64,000 nt of DNA from Anagrus nilaparvatae. Taxonomy: Eukaryota; Arthropoda; Insecta; Hymenoptera; Mymaridae. The stretch covers positions 2,666,001-2,730,000 of the forward strand of contig JAKSXM010000266.1 in the NCBI GenBank assembly GCA_022575985.1, in the 5' to 3' direction. Position 1 is the stretch's first letter. Each line of letters starts with the position of its first letter. The notes below the pieces were generated by a model, which was not told the origin of the DNA, ran no database searches, and was given only the letters and a program-made list of their open reading frames with translations. A program made the position numbers and the translations under genes. This document shows, one piece after another, positions 23,600 through 34,220 of this stretch.

Positions 23600-25994
23600 T
23601 TAGCTATCAATTTTTGTTGGCAATCTTCCTTCAGAGCCAGTTTCTTTAAGGTTCGGATATAATTTTGCTTTTAATCCTTCAGAATTAATTCGTCCATAAA
23701 AATCTGGAGTTTTATCTTTAGGTGTGGACTGTTGTATCCAAATATCTAATAAACTTTTGGAAATATTTAAATTTGATTTTAGTAATTGCTTTGTGAGGCT
23801 AACTGATGCAACTGGTGGTTGAGACATTGGAGAATCAGTTGTGGCCCTTATTACGGTAGCACGAGTAGATTGGTCATCTTTGCTAATTCTAAAAATTTTC
23901 ATCAATTTTCAAAATATAATTACAAATTTTTACTATTAAATTCAAAAATCTTACCCGTCCAGTTCTCTTAAAGCTTGATCTAATTCCACTTTATCTTTGT
24001 CGTCTTTATTACGTACTTCAAGTAAACAGTTTAGGACTTCAGTATGTGAAGGAGAACTGTTTGCATGAGTCTTCAGGAAATTTTCAAATTCATTCCAAAG
24101 ATGTTTGTATACTTCTTCCCGTTTTCCTTGACCTTTTCCACCTCGAGATCCTGTTAACCCCGGAAGTGGTAAAGGTTCATGTTTAGCTTCTAGTTGTAAT
24201 AATCCAAATATTACTTGTTTGCATTGTAAAACTTCTTCTTTTGACATACTTTCTTTCAATAATAAATCTGGTAAGGGATCTAAGAACTAATAAATAAATT
24301 TTAAATTATTTACAAAATGTAATAATTTTTAAAAACTGAAGATTATTTACTTGTTTTAAATTAAATATAATTGTATTTGATATTGTCAAAGGCCAATATT
24401 TTGTGTGTCTTTCTAATCTGGATCTCAACCTTCACTAATTGATGGAGAATCTTCTAAAACACTCCTACTAGTTGAAAGAGTGTGTATAAATATTTCTCCT
24501 CCATGAGCTGCTAGCAAATGTGAAATGGTTTTACCACCACTTTTTCTGGCCATTTCTAACATAACAGATCTACCATTAAGTAAAAAATTAATAAGACAAG
24601 ATGATGGTCTACTATTTACATCGACAGGTGTAATTCTATGCATAGCAGTGCAGTTTTGCATTTCACTAGCACTGCATCCTCTTGGTGTACACCATTTTAG
24701 TATAACTGTTTCATATTCTGAAGCATCATCAAATCGTCGAAACGTTTTTATTAAAGCTGATTCTTCAGGATTTCCTATTAAAACAGAATCATTAAATTAA
24801 AAAAATTTTATTTCCTTTTTTTAATTTACCTTTTAAAATTGATAAATGTGCATCTTGAGAATGTAATATTTCTACATCATAATTTGCTGATGAACTTGCA
24901 TTTTGTTCTTCTTTCATAGGTATTCCAGTGTTGTGCTTGAAAGATTATAATGAGACAAAATTTAATGAGATAATTTTGCATGTAAAGCAGGTGCTTTCAT
25001 TGAATGAACTTCCATGGAAAATAACGGTGATATCTAAAAAAAAAATAAGAAAAAATTAAATTATTTTACGAATTTAATTCATAAATATGGTTTTATTATT
25101 TGTAATTACTTCTCTTAAAGCTTGACTCCAAACTTGTGATTCAATATTATTAGGAAAAATATTTAATATAACAAGATGACAATGATGAATTGGTATTAAA
25201 CTGAAAATTTATCATTAATTAAATGAAGGTACTTATTAAAAAGTAAATTTTATAAAATAATTCTTTTACTGGTCTGAAGCTAATGCTTGTTTATTTTGTT
25301 GTGATAATTGATTTATAAATAATATTCTCTAAACTTTTCATGTTCACATTATCTCTAGCACTTGTTATACGAATTACTCTGCCTCTATTTAACATTTTAT
25401 TACCATTTTCTAGACAAGAAGTTCTTTTTTCTTGTTGGTTTTCAGTACATTCTGTAAGGGCTTCTATAGCTACTCTTAAACCATGAATAACTGAGAAATC
25501 AGTAGTTGTTTGAAGAGATCTTGGTGGTATTCCAATTATGACCATACCATTCATTATCTAAAATTTTAAAATTTAATATTACTATGAATTGTTTTTAAAA
25601 TATTGTTTAAACAACCCTTAATCTTATTAATAATTACGTGGGCTAAATTTTGTTGAGAGGATGTCCATGTGTTTAAAATATGAGCTGCTAAATCGCTTAC
25701 AACAAATCGCACCTTAAAAAAGAAAAGTATTTTATCTGAATAATGTTTTTTGAATAATTTTATTTATTATTTACTCACAAATTTTCCTAAAGGAAATAAA
25801 TCCCATACAATTCGACAACACTCCATTGATGATTCTACACTAGTTGTCCATAACGACTTAAATATTGGAGCCAAAGGAATTAGATTTTGACCTCTTGATT
25901 TTAAGCAGTCAAAACCAAGTGGAGTTTCTTTAGAAATTCCAAAATATGGTGTGTGGTCTAATACAAATACTGTTTTATGATTAGCAAGAAACAT
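23600..25994 (-). pseudogene. INTS13: INTS13/Asunder gene, intron-bearing, decayed
   Basis: The first exon (25994 down to about 25780, donor GTGAGT) starts MFLANHKTVFVLDHTPYFGI and continues IPLAPIFKSLWTTSVESSME and CCRIVWDLFPLGKF, the characteristic N-terminus of Asunder/INTS13. Later exons give VRFVVSDLAAHILNTWTSSQ (25690s), GMVIIGIPPRSLQTTTDFSV with NRGRVIRITSARDNVNMKSL (25290-25554), [20 protein letters not shown] with [20 protein letters not shown] (24425-24661), SMSKEEVLQCKQVIFGLL (24200s) and a last exon ending in a stop at 23600. INTS13 belongs to the Integrator cleavage module and is needed for dynein localisation in spermatogenesis. Defects: a frameshift near 25320, a stop and frameshift near 24940-24970, and a deletion of about 40 residues with frame change near 24425. 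The order and splice sites show a genomic duplicate, not a retrocopy. Confidence 0.87.
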
Positions 25995-26496
25995 TTTGTT
26001 TATATATACTTAAATTCTTGTTAACTTTTTTAATAATTTTTAAATTTTAATATCATATTTAACAATTTAAAAAAATACTTTTAAGCTATACATTTATTAA
26101 CGTATTTAAACTTATTTAAAATGTGCACACTGCACCGGTGTTTTCAAAAAACACAGGTTATTTTTTTTAGAATTTTTTTCTGCATATTGTTTACAATGTT
26201 GCCAGCTGAGGTGTTTTTTTTGTTGTTTCTTTTTCGCATTTTTTGCGCGCGGCATTTAAATAATTGTCTTCCTTATTTTTTTATCAATACGTAATAAATA
26301 TTAAATTAAATAACTTATAATTATAACTTTATATTTCTGAAAATTAATTATCAACAAAGAAATTTAAAATTTTAAAATATTTCATTTCTAAGAATTTTTT
26401 TATTTTAATAATTATTCAAAATTAATTAGAAAATTTTTTATTATTTTACTGTTTTAACATAAAAGCTCTTAAAAACATAAAAAGATATATACTTAT

Positions 26497-26832
26497 GTAA
26501 AATTTCCCGTGGAATCCAAACTTTTGTTAAGATTTTTGATTGGTCATATTACTTGGTGGGAAATTTTAAATTTGTAAAAAATGGTCTTTTGAAAGCTGCT
26601 ATTTTTTTATCCAGAGCTCCCAAAAAGCAATGTCCCATCGAAATTTTTTTTTGCCATAAAATATAAAGTTGAAGGAAAAATTGAAGCATGGTTGAAGATT
26701 TTTCACTAATAGACATTTGAGAAATCGACTTTTGAAAAAAAAAAAGTAATTTAGCGATTTCTCGTGCATGCGCTACTCAAAAGAAATGTTTGATCCTGGA
26801 ATCGGATAGCCAGAGAAATTTCCTATCCGGAA
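26497..26832 (-). repeat. Dispersed repeat (ccggataggaaatttctctg family), copy 2
   Basis: Reverse complement of the 18165-18515 unit, with the same markers in inverted order: attggtcatattacttggtg, ttatccagagctcccaaaaa, taaaatataaagttgaagga, ggaatcggatagccagagaa. Substitutions and small indels separate the two. Confidence 0.75.
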
Positions 26833-26969
26833 CTATATGTATTTATAAATAAGATTAAAATCACTCTAATTAAATATAAATTTAACGTTATTTTATTTAA
26901 CTATTTGTCAATATTAAAAATTACATTCAACGAAATTATAATTAACTTTTTAAAATTTATTTATTAATT

Positions 26970-27523
26970 TCATTCTTCCTCTATGAAATGGTCAATTAAA
27001 AATGAGATTTCCATGAATTTAATTCTATTCTTTTTAAAAAGTTTTTTAATATCAACGTCTATTTGGCAATTTACCCACTCTATTCCTTTTGTATCAATCT
27101 AAAATAAAAAAAAAAATTATTTATAATAATTATTAAAATTAAAGCACAAAAAAATTAACTTATTACCTGTACTAGATTTTTTTCTTTTATATACTTTAAT
27201 AATTTTCGAATAACTTCATGGCGAAACATTAAATCTCCATTAACTATTTTTTTTAACACTGGTGATATTATTTTTACTTTCTGAGTTTTTTTTACTTCTC
27301 TTTTTGGGTCTCTTCTCTTTCTTTTCTTAACTACTGTTAAATTATAATTAATTATGAAAATGTATTAAAACTATTTATGCCAAAAAAGTTTATTACCTGC
27401 AGAAGTTGATGGTTCCTCTAACATTTCTGATACTTTATTGAAATGTAACTCATCATCCGAACCTTCTGAAGTCTCATATTCTGACAATTCGTCAGGATCG
27501 TGTTTAAACTTTTTGGAACTCAT
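26970..27523 (-). CDS. Small SWIB-domain protein, copy B (three exons)
   Basis: Exons 27523-27397, 27333-27167 and 27098-26970 join through GTAATA donors and AG acceptors without breaking frame, giving 140 residues. The N-terminus is acidic (MSSKKFKHDPDELSEYETSE), then a basic patch VVKKRKRRDPKREVKK that looks like a nuclear localisation signal, then a SWIB domain: ISPVLKKIVNGDLMFRHEVI, RKLLKYIKEKNLVQ, the intron, IDTKGIEWVNCQIDVDIKKL, and FMEISFLIDHFIEEE. The domain follows the SPxL...V.....R.EV...LW.YI...NL pattern of BAF60/SWIB proteins. The last intron corresponds in position and phase to that of the copy at 7408-7769. The gene is intact, unlike its neighbours. Its start lies 17 bp from the edge of a perfect 311-bp palindrome that forms its 5' flank. 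A nuclear, chromatin-associated role is inferred from the family. Confidence 0.8.
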
Positions 27524-27539
27524 TTTTCTATAATTTTAC

Positions 27540-27850
27540 AAAATTTTGTTAAACTTTATTTTCGCAAGTTCGTGTAACCTTTTATACTGATAAAATTTGC
27601 TTTATTACTTAAATGAAATTAAAAAGTGAATTACGTTCAAAAAAATATAGGTTATGATCAGTGTTATGATATTTTTAAATAACTTGGATTATACAGTATA
27701 ATCCAAGTTATTTAAAAATATCATAACACTGATCATAACCTATATTTTTTTGAACGTAATTCACTTTTTAATTTCATTTAAGTAATAAAGCAAATTTTAT
27801 CAGTATAAAAGGTTACACGAACTTGCGAAAATAAAGTTTAACAAAATTTT
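27540..27850. repeat. Perfect 311-bp palindrome at the SWIB gene 5' flank
   Basis: Sequence left of the central base at 27695 (tatacAgtata) is the exact complement of the right, for 155 bp each side by direct reading. Identity stops at 27540 and 27850. The palindrome occupies the presumed promoter of the minus-strand SWIB gene, so an inverted copy of that promoter points right toward the gene remnant at 28053. Zero mismatches imply a very recent inversion-duplication, gene conversion, or a read/assembly foldback artefact. Confidence 0.95.
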
Positions 27851-28052
27851 TAATTTATACAACCATTCGTGTTGTGTTCAGGGATGTACTGTACATCATG
27901 TACAGGCGTGGCGTAGCTTTGGGTGGGGGTACACACAGTAGGTACTGGGTACACAGGAGAAGTGCAAAAAAAAATTCAAACATAACCTCTTATTGTTGTC
28001 TTAAATTAAAAGTGTGACAAATTTTTTTGTGAGAATTTAGTAAACAATTGTT

Positions 28053-29265
28053 ATGTCTGATTTTATAAAATGGTGTTTTACTTGTAAAAAAGATCCAAGA
28101 ATAAAAGCAAACACTATGACTTAACAGTAAGGTTCGTTCAATAACTTCATAATTTAATTATTTTTTTAAAATATTAATATTTCTCATTAATCTTTATTAC
28201 AGTATTTAGTATGTAAATAAAAATTTTATTTACAATATTTCCTCATGGGTACTGATGACATAATAAACAAAGCCAGATTTAGAACAGAAACAATAACGAA
28301 TAGCTTTGTTAGGTACGGATTAATGGAAATGAGCTCGAGGTGGCTAGTAGGACAGTACGAGCACTTGATTTTAACAAAGAAAAGGAAGCTTTCTTCAGAT
28401 CTTTATACTAGTAGTGCAACTATAATGAAAGACAATTCATCCATGGGCTATCCATCAGTGGATAGCAGCATGGGTTTTTTGTAAACAATTATGGGTGCTT
28501 GTAGTGAAATGGAAGAATCATGCTATGATATTGATCAAAAAGTGGCTAAATTACATACTGCTAACAATAAAGCTATTAATGAAATACAGCAGACAGAGGA
28601 TGATGGAAGTTTTGAACAAATTATGGGCTTTGATTCATCTGGCGCTGTTACTTTCATAATCAAGATTTTAATCAAAATGTAGATAAGATTTTACAAGTTA
28701 TTGAGTGAATAGAAAGTGCAGCAAAACCACCAAACTCTTCTGTACCTGAAGTGGTTAGAACGACATATGAATAACGTGTTACCAGGTGTATTAAAGGAAT
28801 CGCTCCAAAAATAAACTCAATTTTGGTCTGCTGGAAAAGTTTTAAAAGTAAATTTTTTATCAAACGTATCATTCCTGCATTTTAAAAATAATATTTCATT
28901 TGTTACTGTATTATTTTAGAATGTTCATGAAGAGGAATATTTTAAAAATTAAAGTAGCTCGACATTTGTTTGACCTAATGGATTAAAAACTTATTTATAC
29001 TAAGGTAATTTGAAAATTGTATTACTTAAGTTTTGTAAATAATCTAAATATGAGTTTTTTTAAAATTGAACTAGATAATAGCTTGGGGCTTACTGTTGCT
29101 GATGATAAAGAATTGGCGGTTAAACCCTTAGATTGATGTGTTTATTTATTAAAAGAATATTTGTTAGATCAGCAATTATTATCACAAGGAAGATTTAAAT
29201 CTTATGTGCCCCCAGAATTCTTTGCTAAAAATTCAAATGAATAAAAATTAGCACATAATATGGTA
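28053..29265 (+). pseudogene. Unidentified multi-exon gene, decayed
   Basis: Coding-like blocks are MSDFIKWCFTCKKDPRIKAN (28053, stop then CAG|TAAGG), RFRTETITNSFVRYGLMEMS and SRWLVGQYEHLILTKKRKLS (28245-28484), MGACSEMEESCYDIDQKVAK and LHTANNKAINEIQQTEDDG (28491-28682), SFEQIMGFDSSGAVTF, then after frame changes IESAAKPPNSSVPEVVRTTY (28705-28770), and FKIELDNSLGLTVADDKELA with LLDQQLLSQGRFKSYVPPEF (29055-29235). Stops occur at 28124, 28216, 28482, 28706 and 28771, and frames shift several times. Helical, charged character suggests a structural or complex subunit. I do not recognise the family with confidence. It lies just beyond the 311-bp palindrome. Confidence 0.5.
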
Positions 29266-29374
29266 GTTTAATAATTTCTTATGTATAAATAAATATTTTT
29301 CAAAAAATAATTTTCATTAAATTTTTTTATATTTTAAATTTCCACTGGAAAGTCAGATGAAAAGTATCTTAGTA

Positions 29375-29945
29375 GCGCCCTCAAACAACGAAAAAGTATG
29401 AAGGGTATCGAGATTGATGGTATCGAGGCAAAAAAATTCTTTATGTGGATAATTATTTTGGATGTTAATTCTTATACTTTGAAAATATTATTTATATTAG
29501 AAATAAGCCATTAACAATAGTGCATGCTCTTGGTTTTTAAAATTTTGAAAATTGTTAATAATATTTACATAGTTATACTAGTTTAGAAGTCAAATTGTGT
29601 CGTTATTAAATATTTAATTCTTTGACTTTTTTTTAACTTTAACAAAATTATAATGTATGCAAGGCTCCTTAAAATGTCCAGTGAATTGATACAAAATTAA
29701 CATGTTCTCTATTCAAAAACTGTGTGAATCTTTGTTACATATTTAGGGATCGGGTGGACGAATTTTTTGCTCTTTTTATATAAAACTATTATTAATCGCG
29801 GAGAAAAAAAGGATTCACGCATGATGTTTGCACTTCCTCCTGCATACAACTGAAAGCAAGGACGGTACCTATTTTTTTCCCTTTTTTAAAATAGTTAGTT
29901 TTAAACCTAGGGAGAAAAAAAGAATGGCCCAGATCGCACAGTGGT
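29375..29945 (-). repeat. Dispersed repeat copy 2 (inverted partner of 15055-15520)
   Basis: It contains caaacaacgaaaaagta, ggtatcgaggcaaaaaaatt, atagtgcatgctctt, gtggacgaattttttgctct, tttgcacttcctcctgcata and ends agaatggcccagatcgcaca. These are the markers of the 15-kb copy in reverse. About 100 bp of extra sequence lies near 29580-29740. Confidence 0.7.
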
Positions 29946-30895
29946 AAACGGCGAACTGTGGCATTATGTTGTCAATTATGTTGCTCCCATGGTGACAATA
30001 TAATTTTTTTTCTCAGTTGGAAGAAAACGCCTTTTTTTCGATCATACTGTGGGACGAAAAAAGTGTTTTTACCCGCAAAAAAGAAAAAAACGCTGCCAAG
30101 TAATTGGTACTATGGTTCCTCATTAACAATAACAAAATGTTCTTAATGGTCTATTTACCTAATTCTAGATATTATTACTTTCATAGGAAAAAATTTGGTA
30201 CTACGTCCAAAAAGAAAAAAAATATTGCTGTTTTTTAAAATTTTTTTATGCAAAAAATTTTGAGAAAAAAATTTTTCAAAAATTTAGTATAAGATTCGAG
30301 ATATAGAGTATAAAAACCATATTTTCAGATATTAATACTCTTATACATAGAAATAAATTAGGTACTACGTTCAAAAAGAAAAAAATATTGCTATTATTTT
30401 TATTTTTTTAGGTAAAAAATTTTTAAAATGAAATTTTTTAAAAAATTTAGTTTTAGACCAAAAAAAATTAACTATATTTCTAAAAGTAGTACTCCCACAG
30501 AAAAAAATTAGGTACTACTTTCAAAAAGGAAAAAATATTTAATTGCTCATCACTTCCTTGGCCAGTATGAACATCTAAAAAAATATTTTAATTTAAAAAA
30601 AATAAAAAAATTAATACACAGAAACAAGATCAAAAAAAACTACTGTGGTCATCATCGTTACGACATTACTCTAAGGAGGTGGATTAAGACGCTCCTTTGT
30701 GTCACCGTGTTAGGTATATTATACCATAAGCTTGGATCATAAACCTGTTTGGTTTATTGAATGCGTAACATCGGACCACCACTTATTTTGTATATATTTT
30801 CTTATCCTTATATACTAAATGTGTAATATTTTTAACACTTGCGAGAAAGGACATTTAGACACCTAACGATACCAATTAAAATAATATTTTGTTCA
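29946..30895. repeat. Degenerate repeats with 'aggtactacgttcaaaaag' units
   Basis: Units near 30190, 30360 and 30510 share aaattaggtactac(g/t)ttcaaaaag and gattcgagatat(a/c)gag boxes. The same units occur at 34965-35085, 47000-47400 and 59195-59300. No gene. The 62-residue frame at 29958-30146 is unsupported. Confidence 0.55.
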
Positions 30896-31539
30896 TTTTT
30901 GGCTGATTCCAGACGGAGCGCTGTTAAACGTGCGGTTAGCTAAAACCCGTGGTTAGATTTTGTGAATCTAGTAATATTCTGTTTTATCGACTCGGTAGAA
31001 AAGTTAAAATATTTTAACTTTTTTACTTTTTCATAACTCGCGCGCAGGCCTGTTCGCGCGTGAAACAAAGTCTCTGCTCTCTTGATGTTTATGTTTTATT
31101 AAATAACCTCAAATAGTATGTATACCTATTATTTTGATGATTTGTAAATAAAAAAATTTATTGAAGTTGCAAAAAAGTAAGTACAATAATTGAATGTACT
31201 TTATTTTCGTAAAGTATTTATTCTTTCGTAGTAAATTATTTTCATTATTAATTTATTAAATAAAACATGCTGATTTTTTTAACAATATAAAATTTTTTTT
31301 ATTTCTTTTGAATATTGTTAAATAACTTCTTGTAATTAATAAAATTTAAAATATTGGAATTTTTTATCATGGTTAATTCAAGAAATTAAATTATTGTTAA
31401 ATTAATTTGAATTTATATTGTTTTCAAAAAGCATATTTTTTAGTATATGTAAATAATAAATAATTTACATTATAAACTGACAAATATTTTTTTAACGCAT
31501 AAATTTTTTGATCAAAAATTTAGAGAAACAACATAAATC

Positions 31540-32945
31540 ATGTCATTTTTTCATGATTACGAAAGGCAACAAGTGGAACAATACATGAATCATTATTTGA
31601 GACAATATTACATTTATTGTCAACAAGCTGTATATTCATATACTGCAGCAATTAGTGCAAAAGTGGTTGCTGAAGTCTATGAGACCAGAAAAAGAACAGC
31701 GGCAACTGCTGCACTTCTATGTTTTGATCAACCGTATAGAAAAAAAAGGTGCTGGGTTTCTTCAATATGTGCTTTGCGAAAAGAACATGGATTTTTTAAT
31801 GTTGGTGTTCCAAAACTCAAGAAAGACAGTTTAGAATTTTACAACTATTTTAGAATGACCTCAGCTCAATTCGAAGAAATATTTAACATTGTAGGACCAC
31901 ACATATCAAAACAATTTACAAATTTTAGAGATCCTGTTCTGGCCGCAGAAAGACTGTGTGTTACTTTAAGGTAAAGAAATTAATACAAAGTACTTATTAA
32001 AAATATTTAGGTTTTATATTTCTAATAAAACAATAATAATAATATACTTTCACTTTACAATTTTTTACATAATGATTTAAGACTGATTCCGTATGAAATT
32101 AATGTTGACTTGTAGATGGGGTCTTCGGATTGAGCTGCAACTGTTCATAGATGATTATACAGACCCCATCTGTAAGTCAACACTTGTTTGACATTGAATC
32201 AGCCGTAATATAAATATATTTCATGAAAAATATTTTATATAACATAATTAGGTATCTTGCATCAGGTGATCTTATGAAATCCTTTCATTATTCCTATTTT
32301 TTGGGAGACACTACCATCCAAAATATTATTAAAGAAACATGTGAAGTAATTTGGGATAATCTGAAATCGATAGTTTTGCCTAAAAAGATTAAAGCCCAGG
32401 ACTGGCTGCGCAAAAGAATTTTAACTGATGTGGAATTTACCAAACTGCATAGGCGTCATCAATGGCAAACACATTGTTATTCAAGTAATAAATTTTAATA
32501 AATTTAATAAATATTTACAAATGACTTAACTCTAACAAAAGTAACCACGTAATAATACTCCCTGACTCCCTAGGTTAGGGAGTTAACTCTGAATTCAGGG
32601 AGTAGTACTTACGTGATTATTTTTTTTAGAGAATAAACAAAATCTGAATGTAACTTAAATTTTATTACAGTGTCCTGGCCATGCTGGTTCAATGTTTTAC
32701 AACTAAAAGGGTAGTCATAAAGAATGAGAGAATTTTTAAATGATAGCTTTATGCACAACAATATGGACATTGATTTTGATGAAACAAATGCAGAAGAATG
32801 GATACGAACTCCAGTTTTGAATATTAATTGGCTTAATGATTCCTAAGAAAATGAATATTGAATGACGAGGACGACCAAAATCTCTCTAACGAAAGTCCTT
32901 CTCGAGCTTTACAGCTTCAGAAAAATAAAGGTCAATTAATTTTTG
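31540..32945 (+). pseudogene. Harbinger (HARBI1-like) transposase gene, broken
   Basis: Exon 1 (31540-31970, donor GTAAAG) encodes a family-typical N-terminus ending KKDSLEFYNYFRMTSAQFEE, IVGPHISKQFTNFRDPVLAA and ERLCVTLR. Exon 2 resumes after TTAG at 32252 with YLASGDLMKSFHYSYFLGDT, IIKETCEVIWDNL and QDWL, which match PIF/Harbinger nucleases. A frameshift near 32420 breaks the frame just before the IGAIDGKH-type motif, still traceable as 'MANTLLFK'-like out-of-frame sequence. After a gap, PGHAGSMFYN (32680) recalls the next conserved block, but most of the DDE nuclease core is missing. Intron 1 contains a hairpin MITE at 32080-32204. It is a dead element or dead domesticated copy. Confidence 0.8.
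32080..32204. mobile_element. Hairpin MITE inside the Harbinger intron
   Basis: GACTGATTCC at the left pairs with GAATCAGCC at the right. Inner arms aatgttgacttgtagatggg and cccatctgtaagtcaacact also match, giving arms of about 44 bp. TAA trinucleotides flank it (TTAA at the left, GTAATA at the right), which suits Harbinger insertion but is not proof. Confidence 0.65.
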
Positions 32946-33418
32946 AAAGAAATAATATAAAATATTTTAGAGAATTAAAATATTTATTTAGCAAAGTGTA
33001 ATAAATGGAAATAAAATTTATTAATCTAAAATTGATATTTCTATTTAAAAAATATTAAATCAAAAGAAACTAGTACTTTTTTATTATAATAAACAGAATC
33101 ATTAATAAAATTCTTTTTTCTATATTATATTTTATTTTAATTCATAAATGGAATATGGTTTTTTTTGTTACAATAATTTTTAATTAATAAAATAGAATAA
33201 TGTAATACATTGGTTTTGTATAGCAAAAATTAACATATTAATTATTATTAAATATAATTAAAATAAATAAAGACTTGAAGCCATCTATTTAGCAAAAAAA
33301 AAATTTATTTTGCAAATTTAAATTTATTATACCTTTTAAAAAAATATTTAATTTTTATATTAATTTAACAATAACTATTATTTTATTTTTATTTACTAGA
33401 TGCTTTTTTATGTTATTA
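32946..33418. other. AT-rich spacer, no gene seen
   Basis: Very high A+T between the Harbinger remnant and the 3' end of the minus-strand small gene. It may hold the poly(A) signal of that gene, though many AATAAA-like words make any choice arbitrary. Confidence 0.45.
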
Positions 33419-34220
33419 TCAATATATATATTCATCAAATCTAATATACTTGTGGTTAATACGTAAGACCCCCTGGTCTATCAATATCTGAAAAAAAAAT
33501 GACATAAAAAATACGTTAATAATTATTTAAATAAATGATAGATTACAGAAAATGCATTTACAAATTTTTGGATTTTAAAAGAAATTGTTATATTAAGAAA
33601 TAGTAAATTTTAATTTAAGTAATTTCACAGAGATATTTACATATATATTAATTAAAAAAAATTTTAATATTTCAATAGTCAAATAAATTTTTAAAAATTA
33701 CCATAAAAAAATTGCTGTCAATTATAGTTTTTAAGCATACATAAGTGAATTTCCCGTAATAGAGATGTAATTACACATAACATTATTGGACTTTTGAATC
33801 CGGCCCTTGCCTATACCTACTCCAAAAGAATACTGGAGCTGTGAAACAGAGGTTTTTATAACTGTAGATCTGGCTTAAAACAAACAATATAAACCTTTTC
33901 TTTGTTTTAAAAATTTTTATTGTTCAAATATATATGTGTATGGGGGAAAGGGCCGGACTCAATACCATTGAATTATAAACAAAACAAGTTTTTGAAATAC
34001 ATACCCACCACATTTTTCGAACAGTCAAATACATTTTAGATTTTGCTTGGTCCTTCTCAAACTTATGAATTTTTTTATTAAATTCATTCACCATGCAAAT
34101 AAATCTTTCGTCATTATAACAATGCCCGAAGCCGTTATCTTCTATTTGTTGCCACTCATCAATTACTTTAATATTTTTTCTTAAAAAATTTTGTAAAAAT
34201 TTTTCATGCTTCGAAGTCAT
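33419..34220 (-). CDS. Small two-exon protein, family of ~90 residues, copy 2
   Basis: Exon 1 runs 34220-34005 and ends TGGTGG|GTATGT. Exon 2 starts after TTTCAG at 33487 and ends at TGA 33419, joined in phase 0, giving 94 residues. It reads MTSKHEKFLQNFLRKNIKVI, DEWQQIEDNGFGHCYNDERF, ICMVNEFNKKIHKFEKD, SKMYLTVRKMWW, then ILIDQGVLRINHKYIRFDEY. It aligns along its length with the product of 16314-17085 (shared F...L.KN.K....W...E..G...Y..E.F...V.E.N) and has the intron at the same site. Reading through the donor adds 27 residues and would be the alternative. No known motif, signal peptide or membrane segment. Confidence 0.65.

Noticed and set aside
24525..24800. 91-residue plus-strand frame
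   Set aside because: It is antisense to the INTS13 exon block and has no independent support.
33924..34004. Read-through extension of the small gene copy 2 beyond its donor
   Set aside because: The paralogue at 16.3 kb is spliced at the matching site and a good GTATGT donor and TTTCAG acceptor exist, so the spliced form is preferred, although the unspliced form cannot be excluded.
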